Below are positions 1-8,307 of a DNA stretch of 38,017 nucleotides, piece by piece. This DNA comes from an uncultured Photobacterium sp. GTDB lineage: Bacteria; Pseudomonadota; Gammaproteobacteria; Enterobacterales; Vibrionaceae. Each line of letters starts with the position of its first letter. Position 1 is the first letter of the stretch. The stretch is from positions 1 through 38,017 of the forward strand of contig NZ_CAMRAN010000037.1 of assembly GCF_947039875.1 (NCBI RefSeq), read 5' to 3'. Under the pieces are notes generated by a model. It saw only the letters and a list, made by a program, of their open reading frames with translations, searched no databases and was not told where the DNA came from. The position numbers were made by a program, and so were the translations under genes.

Positions 1-78
1 ATTGTTAACGATGTCACATAGGACATTGCTGAATGAGTTTTCACCGTGTTCTCCACTATCATTAGATTGATTAGTCAT
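1..78 (-). CDS. 5' end of an unidentified gene, cut by the window edge
   Basis: An ATG on the minus strand at 78-76 opens a frame of 26 codons that reaches the window edge without a stop. The visible residues start MTNQSNDSGEHGENSF and are polar and acidic, with no signal peptide, so the product probably starts in the cytosol. No convincing ribosome binding site is visible upstream. It diverges from the TetR regulator at 221 across a gap holding a palindrome, the usual arrangement for a TetR regulator and its target gene. Too little sequence is visible to name a family; the reading as a gene is an inference from position and open frame. Confidence 0.45.
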   Translation of the reverse strand, partial: MTNQSNDSGEHGENSFSNVLCDIVNN

Positions 79-134
79 ATTTATTGCTACAAAGAAGCAA
101 ACTTAAAGTGCATTTTAGTGATAAAAACGAGATT

Positions 135-152
135 GTAAACTACGTAGTATAC
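135..152. promoter_or_regulatory. 18-bp palindrome, candidate TetR operator
   Basis: The sequence gtaaactac/gtagtatac is an 18-bp inverted repeat centred between 143 and 144, with a perfect ten-base core (actacgtagt) and one mismatched pair further out. It lies midway between the truncated leftward gene (start 78) and the rightward TetR gene (start 221). TetR-family regulators usually bind such palindromes in the divergent promoter and repress themselves and their neighbour. The symmetry is seen directly; the binding is inferred. Confidence 0.5.
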
Positions 153-220
153 TTTTTTGTTTCAGATTGTTAGACTGCGCTCATAAATTGAAATAAAAAT
201 ACGATGGGAATCTCTGAAGG

Positions 221-826
221 ATGAAGCAAACGGAACGTAAGCATTTAGCAATCATTGAAGCGGCTAAAGAGGAATTTATAACTCATGGATTTTTAGCGTC
301 AAATATGGATCGTATCTCAACCGAAGCGGCGGTTTCGAAACGGACGCTATATCGTCACTTCGAGAGTAAAGAAGTGTTATTTGTTTCTGTATTGACCATT
401 ATTCAAGAATCGGTAGCTGAAAATGTTCGGTATGAATACGATCCTAGTAAAACATTGACTGAACAATTAACGGCAATCACGAGCCGTGAAGCCGATGTGT
501 TATATTCAACTTATGGTATTCCATTGTCACGTACGATTGTGATGGAATTTTTGCGTCAGCCAGAATTAGCATTAAATTTAATTAAAGATTTATACAGTAC
601 CAAAGCGATTACAGATTGGTTTCAACAAGCGATTGCAGCAGGTTGTATGGTTGATAAAAATGTAATTCTGTTAACAAATATTTATATTAGTTTATTTCAG
701 GGGCTTCTTTTTTGGCCTCAAGTGATGAATATTGCACCCAATAGTGAAGGCAAACTGCTTGATGATAATATTGAAACAATAGTGTCAGTCTTTTTAGCAT
801 CGCATATGATTAAAGAATTACCATAG
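221..826 (+). CDS. TetR/AcrR family transcriptional regulator
   Basis: A 201-residue protein with an N-terminal TetR-type helix-turn-helix (residues about 8-55, including the TLYRHFESKE stretch typical of the recognition helix and what follows) and a C-terminal ligand-binding domain resembling the AefR-like TetR_C group (LFQGLLFWP near the end). TetR proteins are cytosolic dimeric repressors released by a small ligand, often controlling efflux or lipid genes. A stop codon lies in frame at 215-217, so ATG 221 is the earliest start. The gaagg in front of it touches the ATG, which is unusually close for a ribosome binding site. The palindrome at 135-152 is its likely operator. The ligand and target cannot be told from the sequence. 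Confidence 0.88.
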   Translation: MKQTERKHLAIIEAAKEEFITHGFLASNMDRISTEAAVSKRTLYRHFESKEVLFVSVLTIIQESVAENVRYEYDPSKTLTEQLTAITSREADVLYSTYGIPLSRTIVMEFLRQPELALNLIKDLYSTKAITDWFQQAIAAGCMVDKNVILLTNIYISLFQGLLFWPQVMNIAPNSEGKLLDDNIETIVSVFLASHMIKELP

Positions 827-964
827 CCAATTTGATTTAAACTGATTATTTATAGCGTTTAAAAAATAATCTTGTCGAATTTAATTTATTAGCGTTATAA
901 TTTAAAAAATATATGTATTTGAGATATTATCATCTCATTGAATGACCTTGTGGAATATAGACAA

Positions 965-1375
965 ATGAAAAAATTACTTGTAGCTTCAGTTCTTGTGTTT
1001 TCATCAATGTCAGTAATGGCAGCACCACAATCAAATCAAGGTGGTTTTAGCGGTCCACATGAGGCAGCTCCACTTACTCAAACCCAAGGCGGTTTTAATG
1101 GCCCTAGTGCTATTCCGGTATTAAAGACCGTGAAAGCAGCTTCTCAAGCTGATGATAATGCGGTAGTAGAGCTTACTGGCCACATCACATCTTCGATAGG
1201 CAAAGAAGACTACATGTTTAAAGATGGCACTGGTGAAATAAAAGTCGAAATTGATCATAAAGACTGGCATGGCATTACAGTAACACCAACGACTAAAATC
1301 ACTATTCGTGGTGAAGTAGATAAAGATTGGACTGTGCGTTCTATTGACGTTAATACTGTTACGCTTGCTAAGTAA
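965..1375 (+). CDS. YgiW/YdeI-type stress-tolerance OB-fold periplasmic protein
   Basis: A 136-residue exported protein of the BOF (bacterial OB-fold, formerly DUF388) family. Residues 1-19 form a signal peptide (MKKLLVASV start, likely cleavage after MSVMA). Next come two copies of a short glycine motif, QGGFSGP (25-31) and QGGFNGP (41-47), then the OB-fold with the family hallmarks LTGHI, YMFKDGTGEI and IRGEVDKDW. E. coli YgiW and YdeI are periplasmic proteins linked to tolerance of peroxide, metals or peptides. The frame is open from 938, but the start at 965 puts the signal peptide first; neither start has a strong ribosome binding site. In E. coli ygiW is beside qseBC; here a different two-component pair lies 1.3 kb downstream. 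The duplicated heptapeptide is slightly unusual. Confidence 0.85.
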   Translation: MKKLLVASVLVFSSMSVMAAPQSNQGGFSGPHEAAPLTQTQGGFNGPSAIPVLKTVKAASQADDNAVVELTGHITSSIGKEDYMFKDGTGEIKVEIDHKDWHGITVTPTTKITIRGEVDKDWTVRSIDVNTVTLAK

Positions 1376-1393
1376 TTAACAATGTAATAGTCG

Positions 1394-1421
1394 AAAAAGC
1401 CAGCATAAGTGCTGGCTTTTT
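1394..1421. terminator. Bidirectional Rho-independent terminator
   Basis: An 11-bp perfect stem (aaaaagccagc / gctggcttttt) with a six-base loop, with a T run on either strand. It lies between the ygiW-like gene ending at 1375 and the convergent yidA-like gene ending at 1438, and can serve both. Confidence 0.9.
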
Positions 1422-1437
1422 ATGGCGTTTTTATGCT

Positions 1438-2247
1438 CTAGACATTAAGAATGAATTTCTCAATCACTTGTGCAACGCCACTATTATTGTTGGTATCAGT
1501 AATATAGTTAGCAATCGCTTTGGTCTCTTCGGTAGCATTACCCATAGCTACCCCTAAACCTGCAAATTCGATCATATGGTGATCATTGCCAGCATCACCC
1601 ATTGCAATCACCTCATCTTGCTCAATATTTAAGAAATCAGCTAATGCTTTAACACCCACACCTTTATTACTATTGGTGTGCATAAATTCAAGGAAGAAAG
1701 GTGCACTTCTTACAATAGTGTATTGCTGATATAGCGTTGAAGGTAATTGTGCAATCGCTGCTTCAAGACGTTCTGCTTCATCAATGATCATTACTTTCAT
1801 GATCTCTTCATTATCATCTAATTCAGCAAAGTCAGCGAGTGTGGTAGTTAGACCATTAATTTTTGCTTCGTGATCTGTGTAGTAGTTATGTGCTGGAGTA
1901 ATTAAGCCCTGACGACGAGAAAAAGCATGGACATGAACACCAAGATCGTGAGCAATAGCAGCAATGGCTTTAGCATCACGACCAATTAAGGTTTGGCTTC
2001 TTACTACTTCTTGGCTTGCAACTCGTTGTACTAGAGATGCGTTATATGACAGTACAAAATCATTATCGCTATTCATATTGAGTTCTTTTAGTGCCCATGT
2101 CATGCCTTCAATCGGACGACCTGACGCTAACACAACATAGGTACCTTGTTCACGTGCAGCAGCAATGGCTTGCTTATTATGTGCTGAAATTGTGCCATCT
2201 GAACTAAGTAAGGTGCCATCCATATCGAGTGCAACTAATTTGTACAT
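1438..2247 (-). CDS. yidA: Cof-type HAD-IIB sugar phosphatase (YidA-like)
   Basis: A 269-residue HAD-superfamily hydrolase that removes phosphate from small sugar phosphates in the cytosol. Motif I is DMDGTLL (residues 8-14) with the nucleophile and acid-base aspartates. Motif II is the VVLASGRP segment, the conserved lysine lies in NSNKGVGVKAL, and motif IV is MGDAGND. The large C2-type cap between motifs II and III is typical of Cof/IIB enzymes. Length and wording match E. coli YidA (270 residues) closely from end to end (for example GVGVAMGNA near the C-terminus). It is transcribed alone, towards the shared terminator at 1394-1421. Identification as YidA rather than another Cof paralogue rests on recalled similarity. 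Confidence 0.88.
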   Translation of the reverse strand: MYKLVALDMDGTLLSSDGTISAHNKQAIAAAREQGTYVVLASGRPIEGMTWALKELNMNSDNDFVLSYNASLVQRVASQEVVRSQTLIGRDAKAIAAIAHDLGVHVHAFSRRQGLITPAHNYYTDHEAKINGLTTTLADFAELDDNEEIMKVMIIDEAERLEAAIAQLPSTLYQQYTIVRSAPFFLEFMHTNSNKGVGVKALADFLNIEQDEVIAMGDAGNDHHMIEFAGLGVAMGNATEETKAIANYITDTNNNSGVAQVIEKFILNV

Positions 2248-2717
2248 TGTTATTGTCCATTACTAATGAATATAGGGACTATGATAAGCAATATACGAGA
2301 TGAAAACGATATAAAGTGGTATTTATCTTTAAACGTTATTATTCATACATATATATATGATTGGTATTGATGTTCAAGCAACTTATGATGTCAATGGTAT
2401 CATCAGTAATAACATTTAACGCTCATATATTTAAGTGTGGCAAAGTCACTATTGCGATATTGAGATAAAGCCAAAAGAGACGCTACTTATTATCGATGTT
2501 TTTTTCTACAAGTAAGCGTGTTCTTTGTTAGTAAGATAGCGGTTGTGTCACGAATATTGGCATATATTCTGACTTTTATGATTATAGATGGTCAAATGGA
2601 GAGTTGGTTAACAAGAACCGTATTAATTATTGTGAAGGGTGATAGGTAATAGAATTCGAGATAAGTAATATATCAATGTGTAAATAATAAGCAATATATC
2701 TGTGAGGGATGAATAAA
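2248..2717. other. 470-base intergenic region between divergent genes
   Basis: Separates the leftward yidA-like gene from the rightward response-regulator gene, so it should contain both promoters. It is AT-rich, with an AT-dinucleotide stretch near 2346-2358. No open frame with a ribosome binding site, tRNA or terminator was found. The unusually long gap leaves room for a small RNA or several regulator sites, but none can be supported by eye. Confidence 0.5.
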
Positions 2718-3446
2718 ATGGGGGCAACTAAGACAGTTCTCGTTGTTGATGATGATCAAGAGATTCGTGAGTTACTTGATGAGTATTTAACTAAAAACGG
2801 GTTTGAGGTTATTACTGCGGCAGAAGGCGAGGAAATGAAACGGCGTTTAGCTGCCGGTTACCCTGATTTGATTTTACTTGACGTTATGATGCCTGGTGAT
2901 GATGGTTTTACACTGTGTCAGTATATTCGAAAAAACTCAAATGTGCCTATTATCATGCTAACCGCAGTCTCTGATGAAATGGATCAAATTATTGGCCTTG
3001 AAATAGGTGCTGATGATTATATTGCTAAACCGTTCAGTCCTCGGCAGTTACTCGCACGTATTAAAGCATTATTAAGACGGATTAAACCAACAGAAAGTCA
3101 GCAACCCTTAGCCGACGCTCGATTTATTCGTTTCGCTCACTGGCGGCTTGATACCACCACGCATTGTTTATTTGATCTTGAGAAAAAACAAGAGTTTGAA
3201 TTAACTGGCGGTGATTATACATTATTGATGCTGTTTTTATCGCGCCCACAAGAAATACTTGATCGTGATACAATTTCCTATGCAACACGAGGGCGAGATA
3301 CTTTACCTTCAGAGCGTGGTATTGATGTTGCTTTAAGTCGGTTACGGCAACGATTAGGCGATAAAGGCCGTACTCAGCGCTTAATCAGAACCAGTCGCGG
3401 CAATGGCTATATTTTTACTGCCGATGTGATCTACGAAGACGCATAA
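2718..3446 (+). CDS. OmpR-family response regulator (GltR-like)
   Basis: A 242-residue two-component response regulator. The receiver domain (about 5-120) has the acidic pair D11-D12, the phospho-acceptor D55 in LLDVMMP, T82 and K104 in IAKPF. The C-terminal winged-helix DNA-binding domain (about 135-238) has the ELTGGDYTLLMLF and RTSRGNGYIF signatures of the OmpR family. ATG 2718 is chosen over ATG 2709 in the same frame because gaggg at 2704-2708 sits nine bases before 2718 but touches 2709. It is followed by its cognate kinase and a sugar-type solute-binding protein, so it probably controls carbohydrate uptake or use, as GltR does in Pseudomonas. That role is inferred from gene order. A terminator-like hairpin follows at 3469-3504. 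Confidence 0.88.
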   Translation: MGATKTVLVVDDDQEIRELLDEYLTKNGFEVITAAEGEEMKRRLAAGYPDLILLDVMMPGDDGFTLCQYIRKNSNVPIIMLTAVSDEMDQIIGLEIGADDYIAKPFSPRQLLARIKALLRRIKPTESQQPLADARFIRFAHWRLDTTTHCLFDLEKKQEFELTGGDYTLLMLFLSRPQEILDRDTISYATRGRDTLPSERGIDVALSRLRQRLGDKGRTQRLIRTSRGNGYIFTADVIYEDA

Positions 3447-3468
3447 CATAACAATAATGACGTTGGAT

Positions 3469-3504
3469 AAAGTGTGATCGCTTGTATAAGCATCACACTT
3501 TTTT
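3469..3504 (+). terminator. Terminator-like hairpin inside the two-component operon
   Basis: aaagtgtgat (3469-3478) pairs perfectly with atcacacttt (3492-3501); an inner gctt/aagc stem extends it, and the T run continues to 3504. It has the form of an intrinsic terminator, yet it lies between the response-regulator stop (3446) and the kinase start (3524). It may therefore act as an attenuator, lowering kinase and binding-protein expression relative to the regulator, or the kinase may have its own promoter. Confidence 0.7.
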
Positions 3505-3523
3505 ACTATATGGATAATGGTTA

Positions 3524-4975
3524 ATGAATTGGAAAGTGTTGTACCCGAAATCACTAGTTTCGAGAACATTATGGCTAACATTATTAGCGGTATTTTTAGC
3601 GCAAGTGATTGCAACGGGTATTTGGTATAGCCAATCAAAACAACGCGATTTAGATGGTTTGCAATCGACATCTGCAAGTATGGCAACCATGTTTGCCTCA
3701 ACGGTAACTTTCTTTCAATCATTACCGATGCAATACCGTCATATTGTATTAGATCAATTACGTAATATGGGAGGAACCCGTTTTTTTGTTTCTTTTAATG
3801 ATGAAGAAATTCGGATTGATCCTATCGCAAATTCAGAACAAAAACAGATGGCTGTGTCTGTATTTGAAAAAGTGCTACATCAAAAATTGCCACGTTTATC
3901 GACAATAAAAGTTGAATTTTCTCGCCCTGAAACGTTACACGTACTTAAGAATGATATTTTATTGAGCGATTTGCCTCGGTCATGGGTTCATAACACCTTA
4001 AGTTTAGAGCCTTTAAATCCACCGATTTTAGTGGTACAGATTGAATTAGAAAAAAATCAATGGCTCTATATTGCAGCATTGCTTCCCGCGCCTTACATGA
4101 ACTTAAAAGATGAAGTGATCACTCGCCAACAAATGTTATTTTTGGTGTTTATTACCGGATTGTTGTTAGTGTTCACCTACATCATGGTACGACGTCAAAC
4201 CAAGCCATTAAAACAATTGGCTGATGCTGCGAATGCACTAAGTTTAGATATTTATCAACCGCCACTCAGAGAAGAAGGGGCGACAGAACTGGTGATGGCA
4301 ACCCAAGCATTTAATCGTATGCAATTACGTTTACGGCGCTATATCGAAGATCGTGAACAATTATTCTCATCGATTTCGCATGATCTAAAAACGCCCATTA
4401 CGCGATTGCGATTACGGGTTGAACTTATTGATGACGATAAAAAAATAGATAAATTTAACCATGATCTTGATGAATTAGAGATGATGGTAAAAGGGGCATT
4501 ACAATGTGTTAAAGATACAGATTTACACGAAAATATTGTCCCAATTGATTTAAATCTACTTTTAGCCAGTATTGCTGAGCGCCATAATCACCGTGATACA
4601 AAAGTCACCTTACCTACATTGACCATTGCGCCAATTATGGGTAAAGAATTAGGGTTAAAACGTTGCTTGAGTAATTTAATTGATAATGGGGTTAAATATG
4701 GTCATCAGGTGACGGTCGCAGCAATAGATAAGCCAGACAAGATTATTCTGACAATTACCGATCAAGGTAAGGGTATTCCTGAATCGTCATTATCTGCAGT
4801 ATTTGAACCTTATTTTCGCCTAGCGACGGATGCTGATGGGCATGGTTTAGGAATGGGGATTGCACGTAATATTATCCATGCTCATGGTGGTAAGCTGATT
4901 ATCAAAAATGGTTTAACACAAGGGCTAATTGTCGTGGTGGTATTACCGCGTGTATTGCCCGTTGCATTAGCTTAA
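3524..4975 (+). CDS. Membrane sensor histidine kinase (GtrS-like)
   Basis: A 483-residue inner-membrane sensor kinase. The first membrane helix is at about 15-36, followed by a periplasmic sensor region (about 37-200), a second helix at about 203-222, HAMP linker (about 223-275), dimerisation domain with phospho-acceptor H286 in SSISHDLKTP, and an ATPase domain with N388 (N box), DQGKG 413-417 (G1) and GHGLGMG 439-445 (G2). All catalytic landmarks are intact. It should autophosphorylate and pass phosphate to D55 of the upstream regulator. It lies 77 bases after the regulator and 13 bases before the solute-binding gene. The nearest arrangement I recall is GtrS/GltR with GtsA in Pseudomonas glucose uptake; the actual signal here is unknown. 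Confidence 0.88.
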   Translation: MNWKVLYPKSLVSRTLWLTLLAVFLAQVIATGIWYSQSKQRDLDGLQSTSASMATMFASTVTFFQSLPMQYRHIVLDQLRNMGGTRFFVSFNDEEIRIDPIANSEQKQMAVSVFEKVLHQKLPRLSTIKVEFSRPETLHVLKNDILLSDLPRSWVHNTLSLEPLNPPILVVQIELEKNQWLYIAALLPAPYMNLKDEVITRQQMLFLVFITGLLLVFTYIMVRRQTKPLKQLADAANALSLDIYQPPLREEGATELVMATQAFNRMQLRLRRYIEDREQLFSSISHDLKTPITRLRLRVELIDDDKKIDKFNHDLDELEMMVKGALQCVKDTDLHENIVPIDLNLLLASIAERHNHRDTKVTLPTLTIAPIMGKELGLKRCLSNLIDNGVKYGHQVTVAAIDKPDKIILTITDQGKGIPESSLSAVFEPYFRLATDADGHGLGMGIARNIIHAHGGKLIIKNGLTQGLIVVVVLPRVLPVALA

Positions 4976-4988
4976 GGAAATAGAAAGC

Positions 4989-6245
4989 ATGAAACTAGCG
5001 TATTTGATATTAGCCGTAGCAGCATCTTGGCTGCCAGCAACATTAGCACATGCATCGGGACAAGTTGAAGTATTGCATTGGTGGACCTCAAGCGGTGAAG
5101 CTAAATCAGTGAAAGTGCTCAAGCAAATGATGGAACAGCAGCACCATAGTTGGAAAGATTTTGCGGTTGCTGGTGGCGGTGGTGAAAGTGCGATGACCGT
5201 GTTAAAAATGCGAGCAGTGTCGGGGAACCCACCCACTGCGGCGCAATTAAAAGGTCATGATATTCAAGAATGGGGACGATTAGGCTTTCTTACCTCATTG
5301 GATGATGTCGCTCAGCAAGAACATTGGGATAAAGTGCTCCCACCCGTAGTGGCAAATATCATGAAATATAATAATCATTATGTGGCTGTACCTATTAATG
5401 TCCATCGTGTTAATTGGTTATGGGTAAATCCTAAAGTGTTGAAAGCCACAGATGCTGCCGTTCCGACAACGTTGGCTGAGTTTTTTGTGGCAGCTGATAA
5501 AATAAAAGCAGCAGGGTTTATAGCACTCGCGCATGGTGGTCAGCCTTGGCAAGATGCCACTTTATTTGAAAGTATTGCATTAGCTGTATTAGGTTCAGCG
5601 GATTACCGTAAAGCTTTTGTTGATCTAGATATGGCGGTTATCAACAGCGATAAAATGGTAGAAGTCTTTCAGCAGTTTAAACGGATGAAGGCTTATATTG
5701 ACCCTCAAGCAAGTGGACGTCATTGGAACTCTGCCACTGAAATGGTCATTAATGGCCAAGCAGCGATGCAGTTTATGGGAGACTGGGCTAAAGGGGAATT
5801 TGCGCAAGTAGGTGACGTTCCCGGCAAAGATTATTTATGTGTACCAGCACCGGGCACGCAGCACCAGTTTACATTTAACATTGATAGTTTGGCTTTTTTT
5901 AAATTAAAAGGAACCGAAGCTGACAATATTGCGCAGCATGATTTGGCTAAAACCTTATTAACTCCGTCTTTTCAAAATGTATTTAATCTTAATAAAGGGT
6001 CGATTCCGGTTCGATTAGACATGGATATGTCAGCGTTTGATCAGTGTGCATTAGATTCGATGCAAGTTTTTAAACAAGCGTCATTATCTGGGGATTTAGT
6101 ACCCAGTTTTTCTCAAAATTTAGCGACAACAGCCGATGTGCAATCGGCTATTGTTGATGTTGTGAGCGAGTTTTTTGATCAAACAAATCCTAATCCAAAA
6201 TTAGCGCCATCTCGGCTTGCGCGAGCAATAAAATCAGCGATATAG
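4989..6245 (+). CDS. Sugar ABC-type solute-binding protein (GtsA-like), without its transporter
   Basis: A 418-residue periplasmic substrate-binding protein of the extracellular solute-binding family 1 (MalE/GtsA type). A signal peptide covers residues 1-22 (likely cleavage after LAHA) and the mature part starts with VEVLHWWTSSGEAKSV. Internal stretches such as FAVAGGGGESAM and VPINVHRVNWLW resemble what I recall of Pseudomonas glucose-binding GtsA. aagga about ten bases upstream is the ribosome binding site. Such proteins deliver sugars to an inner-membrane ABC permease, but no permease or ATPase gene lies within the window; the next gene is a carboxylesterase. It may serve a distant transporter or act as a ligand sensor for the upstream kinase. 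The substrate is predicted to be a hexose-type sugar, not proven. Confidence 0.85.
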   Translation: MKLAYLILAVAASWLPATLAHASGQVEVLHWWTSSGEAKSVKVLKQMMEQQHHSWKDFAVAGGGGESAMTVLKMRAVSGNPPTAAQLKGHDIQEWGRLGFLTSLDDVAQQEHWDKVLPPVVANIMKYNNHYVAVPINVHRVNWLWVNPKVLKATDAAVPTTLAEFFVAADKIKAAGFIALAHGGQPWQDATLFESIALAVLGSADYRKAFVDLDMAVINSDKMVEVFQQFKRMKAYIDPQASGRHWNSATEMVINGQAAMQFMGDWAKGEFAQVGDVPGKDYLCVPAPGTQHQFTFNIDSLAFFKLKGTEADNIAQHDLAKTLLTPSFQNVFNLNKGSIPVRLDMDMSAFDQCALDSMQVFKQASLSGDLVPSFSQNLATTADVQSAIVDVVSEFFDQTNPNPKLAPSRLARAIKSAI

Positions 6246-6273
6246 TGACAACGGTTTATATAAGGATAAGAAC

Positions 6274-6939
6274 ATGAATATAACCTATTTACCTTGTGTT
6301 GAAGTAGAACCGACTGTTAAGGCGACTGCAAGTGTTATTTGGTTGCATGGCTTAGGCTCTAATGGCCATGATTTTGAAGCACTATTACCAGAATTACAGT
6401 TACCTGTAGACATGCCTGTACGATTTATTTTTCCACATGCCGGGTCTATTCCTGTGACGATTAATGGCGGTGCAGTGATGCCTGCATGGTATGATATTAT
6501 TTCATTGGATGTGGCACGTAAGCTTAATGTTGAACAACTTATTGATTCTGCTCATGGTGTAATAGATTTGATTGAACGCGAGATCAGCCGTGGAATCGCC
6601 TCTGAGCGAATTATTCTGGCGGGGTTTTCTCAAGGTGGCGCTGTGGTCTATCATGCTGCGTTAAGCTATTCTAAACCGTTAGCAGGGTTACTTACGTTAT
6701 CAACGTATTTTCCAACGGCGAATATTATTCAATACAGTGAGTCAAACCGCCAGCTTCCGATCGAGATCATGCATGGTCGTTATGATCCTGTCGTGGTACC
6801 CAAACTTGGAGAAATGGCGCGTGATGATCTGATTGCTGCCGGTTATCAACCGCAATGGCGCACTTATTCAATGGAACATCAAGTATGTATGCCTCAAATT
6901 AAAGATATTGCGCAATGGATTCGCGCACGTTTAGGGTAG
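6274..6939 (+). CDS. Carboxylesterase / lysophospholipase-like alpha/beta hydrolase (EstB-type)
   Basis: A 221-residue alpha/beta hydrolase of the carboxylesterase-2 / acyl-protein-thioesterase-like family (Abhydrolase_2). The oxyanion region is WLHGLGSNG near the N-terminus. The catalytic triad reads S119 (GFSQGG), D171 (GRYDPVV) and H202 (MEHQVC), and the length is normal for the family. No signal peptide is present, so it should act in the cytosol on short-chain esters, possibly lysophospholipids. A clear ribosome binding site (aaggataagaac before the ATG) supports the start. It sits 28 bases after the solute-binding gene, probably in the same transcript, though a link with sugar sensing is not obvious. 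A hairpin at 6949-6978 follows. Confidence 0.87.
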   Translation: MNITYLPCVEVEPTVKATASVIWLHGLGSNGHDFEALLPELQLPVDMPVRFIFPHAGSIPVTINGGAVMPAWYDIISLDVARKLNVEQLIDSAHGVIDLIEREISRGIASERIILAGFSQGGAVVYHAALSYSKPLAGLLTLSTYFPTANIIQYSESNRQLPIEIMHGRYDPVVVPKLGEMARDDLIAAGYQPQWRTYSMEHQVCMPQIKDIAQWIRARLG

Positions 6940-6948
6940 AAAATGGCT

Positions 6949-6978
6949 GGCGGATGGAGACTTATTTATCCGCCTTTA
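6949..6978. terminator. Hairpin terminator between convergent genes
   Basis: ggcggat (6949-6955) pairs with atccgcc (6968-6974), followed by tttaatt. It ends the solute-binding/esterase transcript and overlaps the last codons and stop of the convergent flippase gene. The T run is weak, so efficiency is uncertain. Confidence 0.5.
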
Positions 6979-8224
6979 ATTGGCACTGGAATTACAGTTA
7001 TTTTATAGACATTTAACCATGTTAATAAAAATTGAATGCATTTAGATAGGCAAAAAGATAATGCTGCACCAGTTATTCCCCAATAATATGAAAATAAAGA
7101 AATTAATAATAAATGAATAATACCTGATGAAATGGTTATTGTTGAAATTAACAGCGTCCTTTTTTCGTAAAATAAATAGTTATTGATCATCAAATACATA
7201 CCACCAAATATTTGCCCAAGAAAAATAAGGCCTACAATACTATTATTGATAACATAATTTTTACCTGCGATGAACGTAATTAATTCTGAACCATGGAAAA
7301 AGAAAAATATTGATACGGCTAGTAATGAAAAAAAATAAACATAGGTTAAAAACCACAATTTATTTTTGGTGCTTTCGTTATTTGCATTTAATTTTTCAAA
7401 TAACCATGGGTAATAGCTTTTATTGATAGCATCAAACACAAAAATAAAAACAGTGCTAATTTGAAATACAACAAGATATGATGAAATAGTAGTGAGACCA
7501 AGAATACCACTAAGAATGAATTTGTCAGCACCGGCTAAAATAAAGATTCCGACAGAATGGGGAACTAATGGCAAACCTACTTTTAAAATATCTTTTATGA
7601 TGGCAATTGATACGTGAGAGAAAATGAGCCAATTATTTTTGATAATAATAAAAATTGAATACAAAAAAAAACCGCAGAAATAGTCAGTAAGGCGTAGATT
7701 CTTGCGTCTATTTTATCGTGTAAGGCATATAGCAGCATTAATGTAAATAATGAGGAAAGTATAATGTAGCAGGAGTTATAGAGTGAATATTGATACGCTT
7801 GCTTTCTCATTTGCCACTGCCATAAACAAAATTGAATAAAGGTTTGTGCTATAGCAATGATCATCGCATATAGAATCCATAATTGTGGCAGTGATAATAA
7901 TTCAGATAAAAATGATAAATGTGTAAATAATAGTAAGGTAAAAAGTGAAATAGAAAAGATAAGTATTATGATACAACCACTATTATAGTGTTGAATATCT
8001 TTATGTGTGGTTTCTTGGTCAAAATATTTCATATTTGAAGCTTGAAAAACACTGAGGTGTATAAATGATAATAAACCAAAGATTAAGGTTTGGAATAATA
8101 CAATCTGACTATATTCTTCAGTAGAAAGAAAGCGAGTTAAAAAGGGCAATAGAAACAGTAATGATAAACCATTTAAAATGTTGGCTATTAAATAAGCTGA
8201 TGATTTTTTTAAAAAAGACGTCAT
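6966..8224 (-). pseudogene. wzx: Wzx-type oligosaccharide flippase, frame broken at a T9 tract
   Basis: Two minus-strand frames together encode one MOP-superfamily polysaccharide flippase. The first runs from ATG 8224 (agga seven bases upstream) to a stop at 7595; the second is open from 7664 to 6966. They overlap in a run of nine T on the coding strand (plus 7663-7671). One extra T (or two fewer) joins them into a protein of about 419 residues, normal for Wzx, with some twelve membrane helices throughout. The N-terminal half has the LLFLLPFLTRFLSTEEYSQ stretch typical of the family; the C-terminal half resumes with VGLPLVPHSVG. Wzx flips lipid-linked repeat units across the inner membrane. 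The break may be a real phase-off state, a site read by -1 frameshifting, or a homopolymer sequencing error. Confidence 0.85.
7663..7671 (-). repeat. Nine-base homopolymer tract at the wzx frameshift
   Basis: Nine A on the plus strand, nine T on the coding strand, inside wzx. In frame zero the codons read GTT TTT TTT TGT and lead to a stop at 7595. A -1 slip gives GTT TTT TTT TTG TAT and enters the frame of the second half. This is the only point where the two halves need joining, and such tracts are typical sites of replication or transcription slippage. Confidence 0.85.
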
Positions 8225-8307
8225 AGAATATCCTATTCTTATATGATTTCTTGTTTTTACAATACTAATATCAAGCAATATTAATACCAAAAAAAGCATT
8301 ATTTGAT

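Noticed and set aside
221..826. LuxR/HapR-type quorum-sensing master regulator
   Set aside because: Length fits, but the helix-turn-helix and ligand domain differ from HapR/LitR as I recall them and resemble the AefR-like TetR group instead.
2346..2358. AT-dinucleotide run as a regulatory or variable repeat
   Set aside because: Short, and in an AT-rich gap such runs occur by chance; there is no promoter hexamer at useful spacing.
6966..8224. Two separate membrane transporters in tandem
   Set aside because: Each half is only half a MOP flippase, the second has no ATG or ribosome binding site at its start, and one base in a T9 tract joins them into a normal-length protein.
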